The notes under the pieces were generated by a model that saw nothing but the letters and a program-made list of their open reading frames with translations, did no database searches and was not told the origin of the DNA. 44,099 nt of DNA, taken from assembly GCA_022844565.1 (NCBI GenBank), contig JALHLK010000036.1, forward strand, positions 10,289-54,387, written 5' to 3'. A program made the translations under genes and the position numbers. Origin of the DNA: Saprospiraceae bacterium. Lineage in GTDB: Bacteria; Bacteroidota; Bacteroidia; Chitinophagales; Saprospiraceae. Positions 15,744-24,503 of this stretch are shown here, one piece after another; position 1 is the stretch's first letter, and every line of letters starts with the position of its first letter.

Positions 15744-18185
15744 TTGAATATCATATTAAAATTATCCCTTTTATTTATTGGAATTTTGATTTTGTCTTGT
15801 ACAAAAAAAAGATATCTAACAAATGAAATACCTAATACTATAGAATTGTTAAGTAATAAGGATTCTGTTTTAATCAAAAGTAGCGATACATACGATCTAA
15901 AAGGAAAGTCTTTAATTGTACAAGGAACTTTGAAATTCCAAAACGGTGGGAAAATTATAAATGGTACACTTATCGGTATGAATGCTAAAATTAAAGCAGA
16001 TAAGACAAGTCATATTTTTCAAAATATAAAGATAGAAGGTACTTGGGATGTCCAAGAAGGGTATATTAACTGGTTTAGTGATGGTTTTGATCCCATATTA
16101 AATTTTAGAGCCTTATGTTGCATCATTGAAATGGAAGCAATATGTGTGCTAGATAAATTGTATGCTATAGCAACACCTATTCCTAATGAATATTACAATA
16201 CAAAAAAATCTATCAAAATTAGAGGTACAGAAAGACATAAAACAGGTTTAATTTTGAATACCAAACATAGTTTGTCAAATGCATATTTCAGAAGTGTGTC
16301 TGGAAATAACATATCTCTTCAGAATATGACATTAATGACGGAAGATTATTCCAAAAAAATTCCACCTAAGGGTTATGATTATTATTTTGCTTGGTCTTAT
16401 TATTCTTCAGTAGATCGTGAGTCTAAACCAAATATGGAATACTTTAAAATCGAATCCTGTAATATACTGGGAGCCATTACCTTTAGATATTCTGCAAGTA
16501 CTCAGAATACTACACCTTCGGAAATGCTCAAAACGGGCATTGATACCATCATAGTTGTAGACAGCAAAATTGATCAATCAGTATCACTAATTGAACTATC
16601 TAATGGAAGATATGATTTGACTCTTGTCAAAAATAATGAAATAAAAAATATTTACGGTCCTATATTCTATTTTCCTTTGGGTGATTTGCCTAGTCCATTT
16701 TCACCGACTGAATTGTCAAGTCTTAGAAAATCTTTTATATTTGAAAACAATCGAGTGTATAATGATGATCTTGTATTTAGTTACGGAGAAGGGTACATGA
16801 GTTCATTTGTTGTGAAAGGTGCTGAAATCACTATTGAAGATAATGTTTTTGAAAACTTATTAAACGACAATGATAAAATCGAAACGGTACCTTTTTACAC
16901 ATCAGCACTTTCTAGAACAGATATATTAAATAATAAAGTAACCAATTGTTTGGGAAGAGGATATTCTGAAGATGTTGGTGGTTCGAATTGTTTTTTAAGA
17001 ATAAGGGGCTCAAAAAATGTATATGTAAAGGGTAATAAATTTGAATTAAATAACAAAGGTCTTGTTAAATTAGGATTGTTAAAAAGTGAAAAAAGTAACA
17101 TTTTAGAGGTAGATAAGACTAGGTTTAGATTTAGCTTATGGAGTGCAAATCTTAATGACAATGATTTTGAAGCTGAATATGTTTTTGAAAACAATGTCTT
17201 TTCAACTTCTTTTTTGAACGAGCATAGTATAATGTCAAGATCAAAAATTCTCTTTACTAACAATAGAATTGATATAAATTACCTAGCTGATTTGTACAAA
17301 GAGAACTGGATAAATTCTCAATCCATTTACAATGGAAGCTTAATTTTATTTAGAGACAAGACATTTAAGGGCAATCTTCAGTTTAATGATAATATTATCT
17401 CAGTTCTACAATCAGATAGTCCTGTTTTATCATTTACTAAGGATGTTAATGATAATAAAGACTACGATTATATAAGCTATAAGAATAATAAATTTATTTT
17501 TAATGGAGATGTCAGTTTGGCCTTGCCAAGATCTAAATCAATTGAAAGTGTAAATAGGCTAAATGGGAAGGGTTCGATTTCTTATAATGAAACAACTACG
17601 AATAATCCCCAAAGGACTATAAACAATTTAAATTCAACCTTAGTAACAGAACTTTACAATGCTTCGTTAAACGCACTAATCCACCCAAAATTTACAGGAA
17701 CAACTACTATAATTGCAGAAAACAATGCAGACACTATCATCAATGTAATGAATATTAGATTTCAAGATGTGTATAGCAATGTAGATTTGAAAAGTGGGCC
17801 AATATTAATTGATATTGATGCATTATATACACTTAAAGATAAATCAAAAGTAAATGAAAGTTACCAGCTAGTTATTGGTGATTTCTCAAATCTTTACTTT
17901 ATTAATAAGTCGGATAAAATTGATCAGACATTTCCATTTTGGACAATAAGAATGCCGAAGTATAGATATATTACTTCCCAATCTGATGGTCGACTATCAA
18001 AATTTCCATTAGTAATCACATCGACATTTAGAGACCAATCAATAGACAACAATAGTTTTTTAATAATTTCCAATACAAAAGATATTGCCTCATTTAACAT
18101 CAAAGTAAAGATTGCTGATAATAAAGCAAGTCAAAGATCTACTTCACGTTTATTGGAGCATGCAGTCAGTAAAAGGAGGAATTAA
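15744..18185 (+). CDS. Large lipoprotein with a right-handed beta-helix, function unknown
   Basis: An 813-aa protein with a lipoprotein signal: hydrophobic LLFIGILILSC ending at Cys19, so it is probably anchored in the outer membrane. The TTG start places the signal correctly. After residue 60 there are many short Gly/Asn-rich strands (GGKIINGTLIGMNAKI, NNRVYNDDLVF, NNKVTNCLGRGYS, NNVFSTSFL), typical of pectate-lyase-like parallel beta-helices. Such proteins in polysaccharide loci may be lyases, hydrolases or epimerases acting on the polymer, or binding proteins. I see no recognisable catalytic motif. It follows the polymerase by 48 bp and precedes the CapE-like gene by 18 bp. Confidence 0.7.
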   Translation: MNIILKLSLLFIGILILSCTKKRYLTNEIPNTIELLSNKDSVLIKSSDTYDLKGKSLIVQGTLKFQNGGKIINGTLIGMNAKIKADKTSHIFQNIKIEGTWDVQEGYINWFSDGFDPILNFRALCCIIEMEAICVLDKLYAIATPIPNEYYNTKKSIKIRGTERHKTGLILNTKHSLSNAYFRSVSGNNISLQNMTLMTEDYSKKIPPKGYDYYFAWSYYSSVDRESKPNMEYFKIESCNILGAITFRYSASTQNTTPSEMLKTGIDTIIVVDSKIDQSVSLIELSNGRYDLTLVKNNEIKNIYGPIFYFPLGDLPSPFSPTELSSLRKSFIFENNRVYNDDLVFSYGEGYMSSFVVKGAEITIEDNVFENLLNDNDKIETVPFYTSALSRTDILNNKVTNCLGRGYSEDVGGSNCFLRIRGSKNVYVKGNKFELNNKGLVKLGLLKSEKSNILEVDKTRFRFSLWSANLNDNDFEAEYVFENNVFSTSFLNEHSIMSRSKILFTNNRIDINYLADLYKENWINSQSIYNGSLILFRDKTFKGNLQFNDNIISVLQSDSPVLSFTKDVNDNKDYDYISYKNNKFIFNGDVSLALPRSKSIESVNRLNGKGSISYNETTTNNPQRTINNLNSTLVTELYNASLNALIHPKFTGTTTIIAENNADTIINVMNIRFQDVYSNVDLKSGPILIDIDALYTLKDKSKVNESYQLVIGDFSNLYFINKSDKIDQTFPFWTIRMPKYRYITSQSDGRLSKFPLVITSTFRDQSIDNNSFLIISNTKDIASFNIKVKIADNKASQRSTSRLLEHAVSKRRN

Positions 18186-18203
18186 TTAATATAGAAAAAC
18201 AGA

Positions 18204-19220
18204 ATGCAAAATAAAATTTTACTAATAACAGGCGGCACCGGCTCTTTTGGTAATGCGGTGCTACAACGGTTTTTACATACCGACCATTTTAGCGAGATAA
18301 GAATATTTAGCAGGGACGAAAAAAAGCAAGACGATATGCGTCAGCTACTCAATAATCCCAAGGTCAAATTTTACATTGGCGATGTACGTGATTACCGTAG
18401 CATAGAGCCAGCAGTAGTGGGTGTAGATTACATTTTTCATGCTGCTGCTTTAAAACAAGTCCCTTCTTGTGAATTCTTTCCCTTAGAAGCCGTAAAAACC
18501 AATGTATTGGGTACAGAAAATGTATTAGATGTAGCCATAAAAAATATGGTTAAAAAAGTGGTTGTCTTAAGTACCGATAAGGCAGTATACCCTATCAATG
18601 CCATGGGTATTTCCAAGGCAATGATGGAAAAAGTAATGGTGGCCAAATCACGACTTTCATCCGACACGATACTTTGTGGCACGCGTTATGGCAATGTCAT
18701 GGCAAGTCGAGGGTCTGTGATTCCCTTATTTACAGACCAAATTAAGAAGGGACTACCAATTACCATTACAGATCCATCTATGACTAGGTTTATGATGACG
18801 CTGGAGGATGCGGTAGATCTAGTACTATTTGCCTTTGAACATGGCCAAGCAGGTGACATCTTTGTTCAAAAGTCTCCTGCCGCAACGATTGCTATTCTTG
18901 CAGAAGCACTCACGGAATTGTATAAAGCAAGCAATGAAATTGTAAACATAGGAACCCGTCATGGAGAAAAGCTCTATGAAACCCTTGTAAACCGAGAGGA
19001 AATGGCAAAAGCAGATAATTTAGAAAATTATTATAGGATACCAGCAGATAATAGGGACCTCAACTATGCAAGATATTTCTCAGAAGGTGAACCTGATATG
19101 GAGAAAATGGAAGAATACCACTCTCACAATACACATAGGCTTGATGTCCAAGGCACCAAAGATTTGTTAATGAAGTTGGCGTTTATCAAAAAAGATCTTT
19201 TATCATTGGTACATGAATAG
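18204..19220 (+). CDS. wbjB: UDP-GlcNAc 4,6-dehydratase/5-epimerase (WbjB/CapE)
   Basis: A 338-aa SDR of the FlaA1/CapE branch, first enzyme of UDP-N-acetyl-L-fucosamine synthesis. Seen: ITGGTGSFGNAVLQRF (8-23), the family mark FSRDEKKQDDMRQ (35-47), AALKQVPSCEFFPLEAVKTN (81-100) and STDKAVYPINAMGISK (123-138), where Met134 stands in the usual SDR Tyr place ahead of Lys138. It is followed by a cupin gene (8-bp overlap), then WbjC and WbjD. C-richer codons than the upstream polymerase and lipoprotein genes suggest a different origin. A more distant relative is at 39413. Confidence 0.93.
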   Translation: MQNKILLITGGTGSFGNAVLQRFLHTDHFSEIRIFSRDEKKQDDMRQLLNNPKVKFYIGDVRDYRSIEPAVVGVDYIFHAAALKQVPSCEFFPLEAVKTNVLGTENVLDVAIKNMVKKVVVLSTDKAVYPINAMGISKAMMEKVMVAKSRLSSDTILCGTRYGNVMASRGSVIPLFTDQIKKGLPITITDPSMTRFMMTLEDAVDLVLFAFEHGQAGDIFVQKSPAATIAILAEALTELYKASNEIVNIGTRHGEKLYETLVNREEMAKADNLENYYRIPADNRDLNYARYFSEGEPDMEKMEEYHSHNTHRLDVQGTKDLLMKLAFIKKDLLSLVHE

Positions 19221-19650
19221 CTATTTTATTATACAAGGAGAGAGACATACGGATGTAAGAGGTAGCATGTCATTTGCCAATCGTTTTGATATGTCTGCTG
19301 TACGTAGACATTATATCATTACAAGTTATGACAGTCACACTATAAGGGCTTGGCAAGGGCATTCACTAGAATGTAAGTGGATGAAGTGTATAGAAGGCAG
19401 TTTTACCATCAATTTAGTAAAACCAGTAGTTATTCATGATCCTTTAGGTACTGAAATGATTGATGTCATAAAATTAAACGCCCATAAGGGAGATGTTTTA
19501 TTTATACCTGGTGGATATTTTACGGGCATTAAATCAGATGAAGATAAAGGATCGTTACTTGTTTTTTCTAATCTGTTATTGGAGGAATCTAAACATGACG
19601 ACTTCAGAAAAGAATCTGATTTTTGGATATTCAAAACTGCTGAGATATGA
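19213..19650 (+). CDS. RmlC/WxcM-like cupin protein within the FucNAc gene set
   Basis: A 145-aa single cupin domain. Seen: GERHTDVRGSMSFAN, TIRAWQGHSLECKWMKCIEG (about 44-63) and GDVLFIPGGYFTGI, which match RmlC-like and WxcM/FdtA-like sugar epimerases or ketoisomerases. It lies between the CapE-type and CapF-type genes and overlaps both (8 bp and 4 bp), so it probably acts on the same 4-keto-6-deoxy sugar or a derivative. The classical CapEFG route does not need such an enzyme since CapF has its own cupin domain, so its exact role is unclear. Confidence 0.75.
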   Translation: MNSYFIIQGERHTDVRGSMSFANRFDMSAVRRHYIITSYDSHTIRAWQGHSLECKWMKCIEGSFTINLVKPVVIHDPLGTEMIDVIKLNAHKGDVLFIPGGYFTGIKSDEDKGSLLVFSNLLLEESKHDDFRKESDFWIFKTAEI

Positions 19651-20753
19651 AAATCGGGATTACTGGTTCCAATGGTTTTGTAGGCTTACATTTAACCAAT
19701 TATCTGAATCTTAAAGAGGATTTAGAAATTATCCCATTCGATAGAAGTTTTTTTAATGATGAAAGTAGCATGGATAATTTTGTGCGTGCTACGGACACAA
19801 TTGTGCACTTAGCAGGGCTCAATCGGCATGCTTCACCTGAAGTAATGTATGATACCAATGTGGGCTTATGTACCAAACTGACAGAAGCTTGTATCAGGTC
19901 AAATGTTACACCTCATATTATTTTTTCATCTTCCACACAAGAAGAAGAAAATACCATTTATGGCAACTCCAAAAAGGATGGAAGAAAAGTGCTTGAAGAA
20001 TGGGCATTAGAATATAATGCAAAAGTGACGGGAGCAATTATTCCCAATGTTTTTGGTCCATTCGGAGTACCGTTTTATAATTCAGTGGTTGCTACATTCT
20101 GTCACCAAATAGCCCATGGAGAAACCCCCTCTATCATACAAGATAAACCGTTGAAAATCATTTATATTAATGATTTGATACGAAGAATGTTCGACCTAAT
20201 TTGTAATCCCCAAGCAGGTAGAATAGAGATACCTCACCAATACAATATCGCTGTCTCGGAAATTTTATCGAAGTTACTTTCATACCAACACGATTACTTA
20301 GTAAAAGGTATAATTCCTAAACTTTCTGATCCATTGGAATTAGATTTGTTTAATACATTCAGATGTTATATCCCGTTCGATCATTACCCAGTTCCTTTTA
20401 AATTAAACACAGATGATCGAGGCACTTTTGTAGAGATTACCAGATCGAATACGTCAGGCCAGTTTTCTTTTTCTACCACCAATCCAGGTATTACTCGTGG
20501 CAATCATTTTCATACGCGAAAAGCAGAAAGATTTGCAGTCATCAAAGGGAAAGCAAAAATATCGCTGAGGCGAATAGGTACTATCGAAGTTATAGACTAT
20601 TTTGTGGATGGTAGTGCGCCTGCTTATGTCGATATGCCTATATGGCACACACACAATATTACCAATATAGGAGAAGATGAGTTAGTTACTTTGTTTTGGA
20701 TAAATGAGCCATTTAATGCTGAAGATCCAGATACCTATTTTGTAAATGTTTAA
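19647..20753 (+). CDS. wbjC: Bifunctional SDR-cupin reductase/epimerase (WbjC/CapF)
   Basis: A 368-aa two-domain enzyme. The N-terminal SDR has GITGSNGFVG (4-13), FSSSTQ (93-98) and Y105/K109 (TIYGNSKKDGRKVLEEW). The C-terminal cupin (about 250-368) has TRGNHFHTRKAERFAVIKGK and MPIWHTHNITNIGEDELVT. In CapF the cupin performs C3 epimerisation and the SDR reduces the 4-ketone to give UDP-6-deoxy-L-talose-type amino sugar. It overlaps the cupin gene by 4 bp and is 15 bp upstream of WbjD. Confidence 0.93.
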   Translation: MKIGITGSNGFVGLHLTNYLNLKEDLEIIPFDRSFFNDESSMDNFVRATDTIVHLAGLNRHASPEVMYDTNVGLCTKLTEACIRSNVTPHIIFSSSTQEEENTIYGNSKKDGRKVLEEWALEYNAKVTGAIIPNVFGPFGVPFYNSVVATFCHQIAHGETPSIIQDKPLKIIYINDLIRRMFDLICNPQAGRIEIPHQYNIAVSEILSKLLSYQHDYLVKGIIPKLSDPLELDLFNTFRCYIPFDHYPVPFKLNTDDRGTFVEITRSNTSGQFSFSTTNPGITRGNHFHTRKAERFAVIKGKAKISLRRIGTIEVIDYFVDGSAPAYVDMPIWHTHNITNIGEDELVTLFWINEPFNAEDPDTYFVNV

Positions 20754-20768
20754 TATTATTTAAAATAC

Positions 20769-21917
20769 ATGAAGAAGCTAAAGGTATTAACAGTTGTAGG
20801 TACAAGACCTGAGATTATCAGACTATCTCGAGTTATGGCCAAACTGGAAGAAAGTCCTACCATAGACCATATCACAGTCCACACGGGTCAGAATTATGAT
20901 TATGAGTTAAATGAAGTATTTTATGAAGACTTAGGTATTCGTAAACCTGATTATTTTCTCAATGCAGCTGGTGCGACAGCAACAGCTACCATTGGTCAGA
21001 TATTGATAAATATCGATCCCATATTGGAAGAAGTTAAACCAGATGCATTTTTAGTGCTTGGAGATACCAATAGTTGTTTGTGTGCCATTCCTGCAAAGAA
21101 GAGACACATACCTATTTTCCATATGGAAGCGGGTAACAGATGTTTTGATCAGCGAGTACCAGAAGAAACCAACCGTAAGATTGTAGATCATATCTCAGAT
21201 ATCAATTTGACTTACTCAGACATAGCTAGAGAATATCTATTGCGCGAGGGGCTCAACCCGGACAGAGTCATCAAGACAGGCTCGCCTATGATGGAGGTAT
21301 TACACCATTATGAAGCCAAAATCTCCGATTCTGACATTGTATCAAAATTGGATCTGACATCACAACAATATTTTGTCGTTTCTGCCCATAGAGAAGAAAA
21401 TATCAGCAGCGACAAAAACTTTTTTGGCTTATTGAATGCCTTATATGAAATAGGAGAAAAATATGGCCATCCAATCATTGTCAGCACCCATCCGCGCACA
21501 AGGAAAAGACTAGAACAAATGGAAGGCAAGCCAGGATCACCCAAACTTCACCCATTGATACAATGGCAAAAACCAATGGGGTTTAGTGATTATAACGCAC
21601 TACAAGTTCATGCTTTTGCAGTGCTTTCGGATAGTGGTACGATTAGTGAAGAGTCTTCTATTTTAAATTTTAGAGCGCTCAATATACGTGAGGCCCACGA
21701 AAGACCAGAGGCGATGGAAGAAGCATCTGTGATGATGACTGGATTGAATACGGATCGAATCCTCCAAGGCCTAGAGCAATTGCAATATCAAAAAATAGGG
21801 AAAGATAGAACATTTAGACAGGTTGCAGACTATAGTATACCCAATGTAAGTGATAAAGTAGTAAGGATCATTCTGAGTTACACAGATTATATCAAAAGAG
21901 TTGTGTGGCATGAATGA
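20769..21917 (+). CDS. wbjD: UDP-N-acetyl-L-fucosamine synthase, 2-epimerase (WbjD/CapG/FnlC)
   Basis: A 382-aa non-hydrolysing UDP-GlcNAc 2-epimerase-family enzyme. Seen: TVVGTRPEIIRLSRVMAKL (9-27), HTGQNYDYELNEVFYEDL, VLGDTNSCL, HMEAGNRCFDQRVPEETNRK, SAHREENIS and DSGTISEESSIL. The ELNEVFYEDLGIRKPDYFLN and MEAGNRCFDQRVPEE text is that of WbjD/FnlC rather than WecB. It finishes UDP-L-FucNAc from the CapF product by C2 epimerisation. The stop overlaps the following deacetylase start (ATG at 21910). Confidence 0.93.
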   Translation: MKKLKVLTVVGTRPEIIRLSRVMAKLEESPTIDHITVHTGQNYDYELNEVFYEDLGIRKPDYFLNAAGATATATIGQILINIDPILEEVKPDAFLVLGDTNSCLCAIPAKKRHIPIFHMEAGNRCFDQRVPEETNRKIVDHISDINLTYSDIAREYLLREGLNPDRVIKTGSPMMEVLHHYEAKISDSDIVSKLDLTSQQYFVVSAHREENISSDKNFFGLLNALYEIGEKYGHPIIVSTHPRTRKRLEQMEGKPGSPKLHPLIQWQKPMGFSDYNALQVHAFAVLSDSGTISEESSILNFRALNIREAHERPEAMEEASVMMTGLNTDRILQGLEQLQYQKIGKDRTFRQVADYSIPNVSDKVVRIILSYTDYIKRVVWHE

Positions 21918-23031
21918 ATTCATAGAAAAAGTAAAATATCAAATCGCAAATCTACCTGGATGGCGTACCAAGAGGAAATTAGTGGTCATTGAAAGCGATG
22001 ATTGGGGGAGCATCAGAATGCCTTCAAGAGAAGTATATGAAACATTGTTGAAAAAAGGTTTTCCATTAAATAAGACAAGCTATAATAGATTTGATTCTCT
22101 TGCAAGTGAAGATGATTTAGCAGCCTTATTTGAAGTGCTTTATTCAATCAAAGACATGAATGGTAATTCTGTCAAAATAACTGCAAATACTATAGTTGCT
22201 AATCCAGATTTTGACAAAATTGAACAAAGTGGGTTTACTGAATATCATTATGAACCTTTCACGGAAACTTTAAAAAAATATCCAAATCACTCAAATTCAT
22301 TTTCGATATGGCAGGAAGGCATTAATGCAGGTATTTTTAGGCCGCAATTCCATGGTCGAGAGCATATTAATGTACAAAGGTGGATGAGAGCTTTAAGTGA
22401 TGAAAATTCGATAGCAAGGGAAATTTTTAAATACAAAATGTATGACTTAAGTATTGGATTAGCAAGGTCAAAAGATGCTTTTATGGAGGCCCTTCAAATC
22501 GATTCAGAGGATGATTTTGGTTTTCAATCAGCTTATATAAATGAAGGTTTAGCACTTTTCAAAAAAATATTTAATTATAGTTCCAAGACTTTTATAGCTC
22601 CATGTTATGTATGGCACAGTAATCTCAATAATTCACTTAAGTCTAATGGTGTTGAAGCTTTTCAGGGATCCTGGTATCAACTTGAACCAAATGTTAGTGA
22701 CAACAGTCTGAAGAAAATCTTTCATTATACAGGTCAAAAAAATGATCTTGATCAAATCTATTTGGCCAGAAATGTATTTTTTGAGCCTTCAGAAATAAAG
22801 ATAAAAGATTGGAATAAGGAAGTCATTAATAAAATGAAACTAGCCTTCAGAACTGGTAAGCCTGCAATAATTCAATCTCATAGAATGAATTTTATAGGTA
22901 GTATTGACAAAGAAAATCGTGATAAAAATCTGACTATGTTTTCAGAATTACTAAACTTAATAATTAAAACCTGGCCAGATGTTGAATTTGTTGCTAGTGA
23001 TGAATTGGCTGATTTGATTCTGAGTTACTAA
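21910..23031 (+). CDS. Polysaccharide deacetylase-like (NodB-type) protein, copy 1
   Basis: About 373 aa from the ATG at 21910, preferred over the TTG at 21901 because ATG overlaps the upstream stop in the usual way. Seen: VVIESDDWGSIRMPS with the Asp pair of the NodB metal motif (D30/D31) and QFHGREHINV with an HxxxH pair (H148/H152). No signal peptide is present, so it would act in the cytosol, perhaps on a nucleotide sugar or lipid-linked sugar. It shares most of its length with a second copy at 31646 (AGWKT, ESDDWGSVRMPS, NPDFDKI, EYHYEPFT, SREHLNV). Substrate unknown. Confidence 0.8.
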   Translation: MNEFIEKVKYQIANLPGWRTKRKLVVIESDDWGSIRMPSREVYETLLKKGFPLNKTSYNRFDSLASEDDLAALFEVLYSIKDMNGNSVKITANTIVANPDFDKIEQSGFTEYHYEPFTETLKKYPNHSNSFSIWQEGINAGIFRPQFHGREHINVQRWMRALSDENSIAREIFKYKMYDLSIGLARSKDAFMEALQIDSEDDFGFQSAYINEGLALFKKIFNYSSKTFIAPCYVWHSNLNNSLKSNGVEAFQGSWYQLEPNVSDNSLKKIFHYTGQKNDLDQIYLARNVFFEPSEIKIKDWNKEVINKMKLAFRTGKPAIIQSHRMNFIGSIDKENRDKNLTMFSELLNLIIKTWPDVEFVASDELADLILSY

Positions 23032-23164
23032 TTCTTTTGTAAAAGATGATAACTGATTTAAGGTTAATTAATATACAAAAAATTGTAACGCCTGATAGCG
23101 TCACATTTATCCCTAGTCTATTATTTAGCATTGCTTTTAATAAATTTAAATCAAGAATTCTAAA

Positions 23165-24493
23165 GTGAGTACGGACTTTGTACATATTAATACGCTTTTT
23201 CCAGAAATACCTAGAGATTTGGCACATTTGTCAGAGGTGTATGATGATGAAGAGATGCTGTACGAACAAATAAAAAAGATTACAGCAGTTCATTTTACTA
23301 ATAGTTTTATTAGTGCAAAAAAAATTCTCTTAAAACCTAACTGGGTAAAACATAATCGAAACACTAATGACGAGCTTTGTCTTACAACTAATTTTAATTT
23401 TATTTTGGCTTTAGTAAAATTAATTTCTGAACTTTGCCCTTTAAAAATAACCATTGGAGATGCACCTATTCAAGGTTGTGATTGGAATCAATTGCTTCCA
23501 GAAAATTTTCTTGAAAAAATAAATATCATTTCAAAGGCTAGTAATATTCCAATATTTATAAAAGATTTCAGAAGAGTTAAATATGATCCTAGTAAAAATT
23601 TAGTTCAAAACAATTTAATAGAGCTTGATGATTTTGTAATTTTTGATTTAGCGCAAAATAGTTATTTAGAGCCAATTACAGATGATGGCATAAATAAATT
23701 CAGAGTTACTCAGTATGATCCTGATAGATTTATGGAATCTCATAGACCAGGCATGCATAAGTATTGCATTACAAAAGAAATATTTGATGCGGATATTATT
23801 ATTTCCTTACCAAAATTAAAAACTCATCAAAAAGCTGGTATTACTGCGGCCTTAAAAAATATTGTTGGTATAAATGGTGATAAGGATTTTCTACCACACC
23901 ATAGGGTTGGTGGCACTGAAGCGGGAGGTGACAGCTACCCAGGAAAAAATGCAATACGACGACTTGCCGAGTATTTTTACGATAAGTCATATAAAACTCA
24001 GGGGAGTAAATGGTTTAAATTCTGGACTCGGTTAGGTAGTCTAGCATGGATTCTTTCTTTTCCTGGCCAGGATGATCAACACGGGGCTGCATGGCACGGT
24101 AATGATACAGTTTGGAGAATGGTAATGGATTTGAATAAAATAATAACTTTCGGTAAATTTGATGGCACAATACATAATAATCCTGTTCGCGTTCTTTATA
24201 GTTTGGGAGATGGAATAATTGGAGGCCAAGGAGATGGCCCCTTAAATCCAGATCCCTTACCTTTGGGCGTTATTACTTTCACAAATAATTCGGCATGGCA
24301 TGATATATGTGTTTCCGAATTAATGCAATTTGAGCACGAAAAGATTGCATTACTTCGTGCAGGAAAAGAATTTACAAGATCTTTGCAAGTTAACATTGTA
24401 TTAAATAATAGACCAATCCCAATTAGCTATTTAAAACCAGTTTCAATCAAAACGATCCCACCTCCGGGATGGATAAATTTTTTTAACTCATAA
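23165..24493 (+). CDS. DUF362 family protein
   Basis: A 442-aa protein with a GTG start. Diagnostic text: ILLKPNWVKHN, ITIGDAPIQGCDWNQLL, IISLPKLKTHQKAGITAALK and NIVGINGDKDFLPHHRVGG, the core of the DUF362 family. The family is of unknown function; members with a C-terminal ferredoxin part exist, but no CxxCxxC motif is visible here. It stands between a deacetylase-like gene and an ATP-grasp gene, 10 bp from the latter, in a cassette likely to modify a sugar. The 133-bp gap upstream could contain a promoter. Confidence 0.82.
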   Translation: MSTDFVHINTLFPEIPRDLAHLSEVYDDEEMLYEQIKKITAVHFTNSFISAKKILLKPNWVKHNRNTNDELCLTTNFNFILALVKLISELCPLKITIGDAPIQGCDWNQLLPENFLEKINIISKASNIPIFIKDFRRVKYDPSKNLVQNNLIELDDFVIFDLAQNSYLEPITDDGINKFRVTQYDPDRFMESHRPGMHKYCITKEIFDADIIISLPKLKTHQKAGITAALKNIVGINGDKDFLPHHRVGGTEAGGDSYPGKNAIRRLAEYFYDKSYKTQGSKWFKFWTRLGSLAWILSFPGQDDQHGAAWHGNDTVWRMVMDLNKIITFGKFDGTIHNNPVRVLYSLGDGIIGGQGDGPLNPDPLPLGVITFTNNSAWHDICVSELMQFEHEKIALLRAGKEFTRSLQVNIVLNNRPIPISYLKPVSIKTIPPPGWINFFNS

Positions 24494-24503
24494 ATAGACC
24501 AGA

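Noticed and set aside
16895-17263. Minus-strand 122-aa frame inside the lipoprotein gene
   Set aside because: Composition typical of an antisense shadow; the plus-strand gene is continuous and has a lipoprotein signal.
19493-19714. Plus-strand 73-aa frame across the cupin-CapF junction
   Set aside because: Covers the ends of two recognised genes in a third frame; no family resemblance.
20769-21917. WecB-type UDP-GlcNAc 2-epimerase giving ManNAc
   Set aside because: Motifs and position after CapE/CapF match FnlC/WbjD, the FucNAc-forming member.
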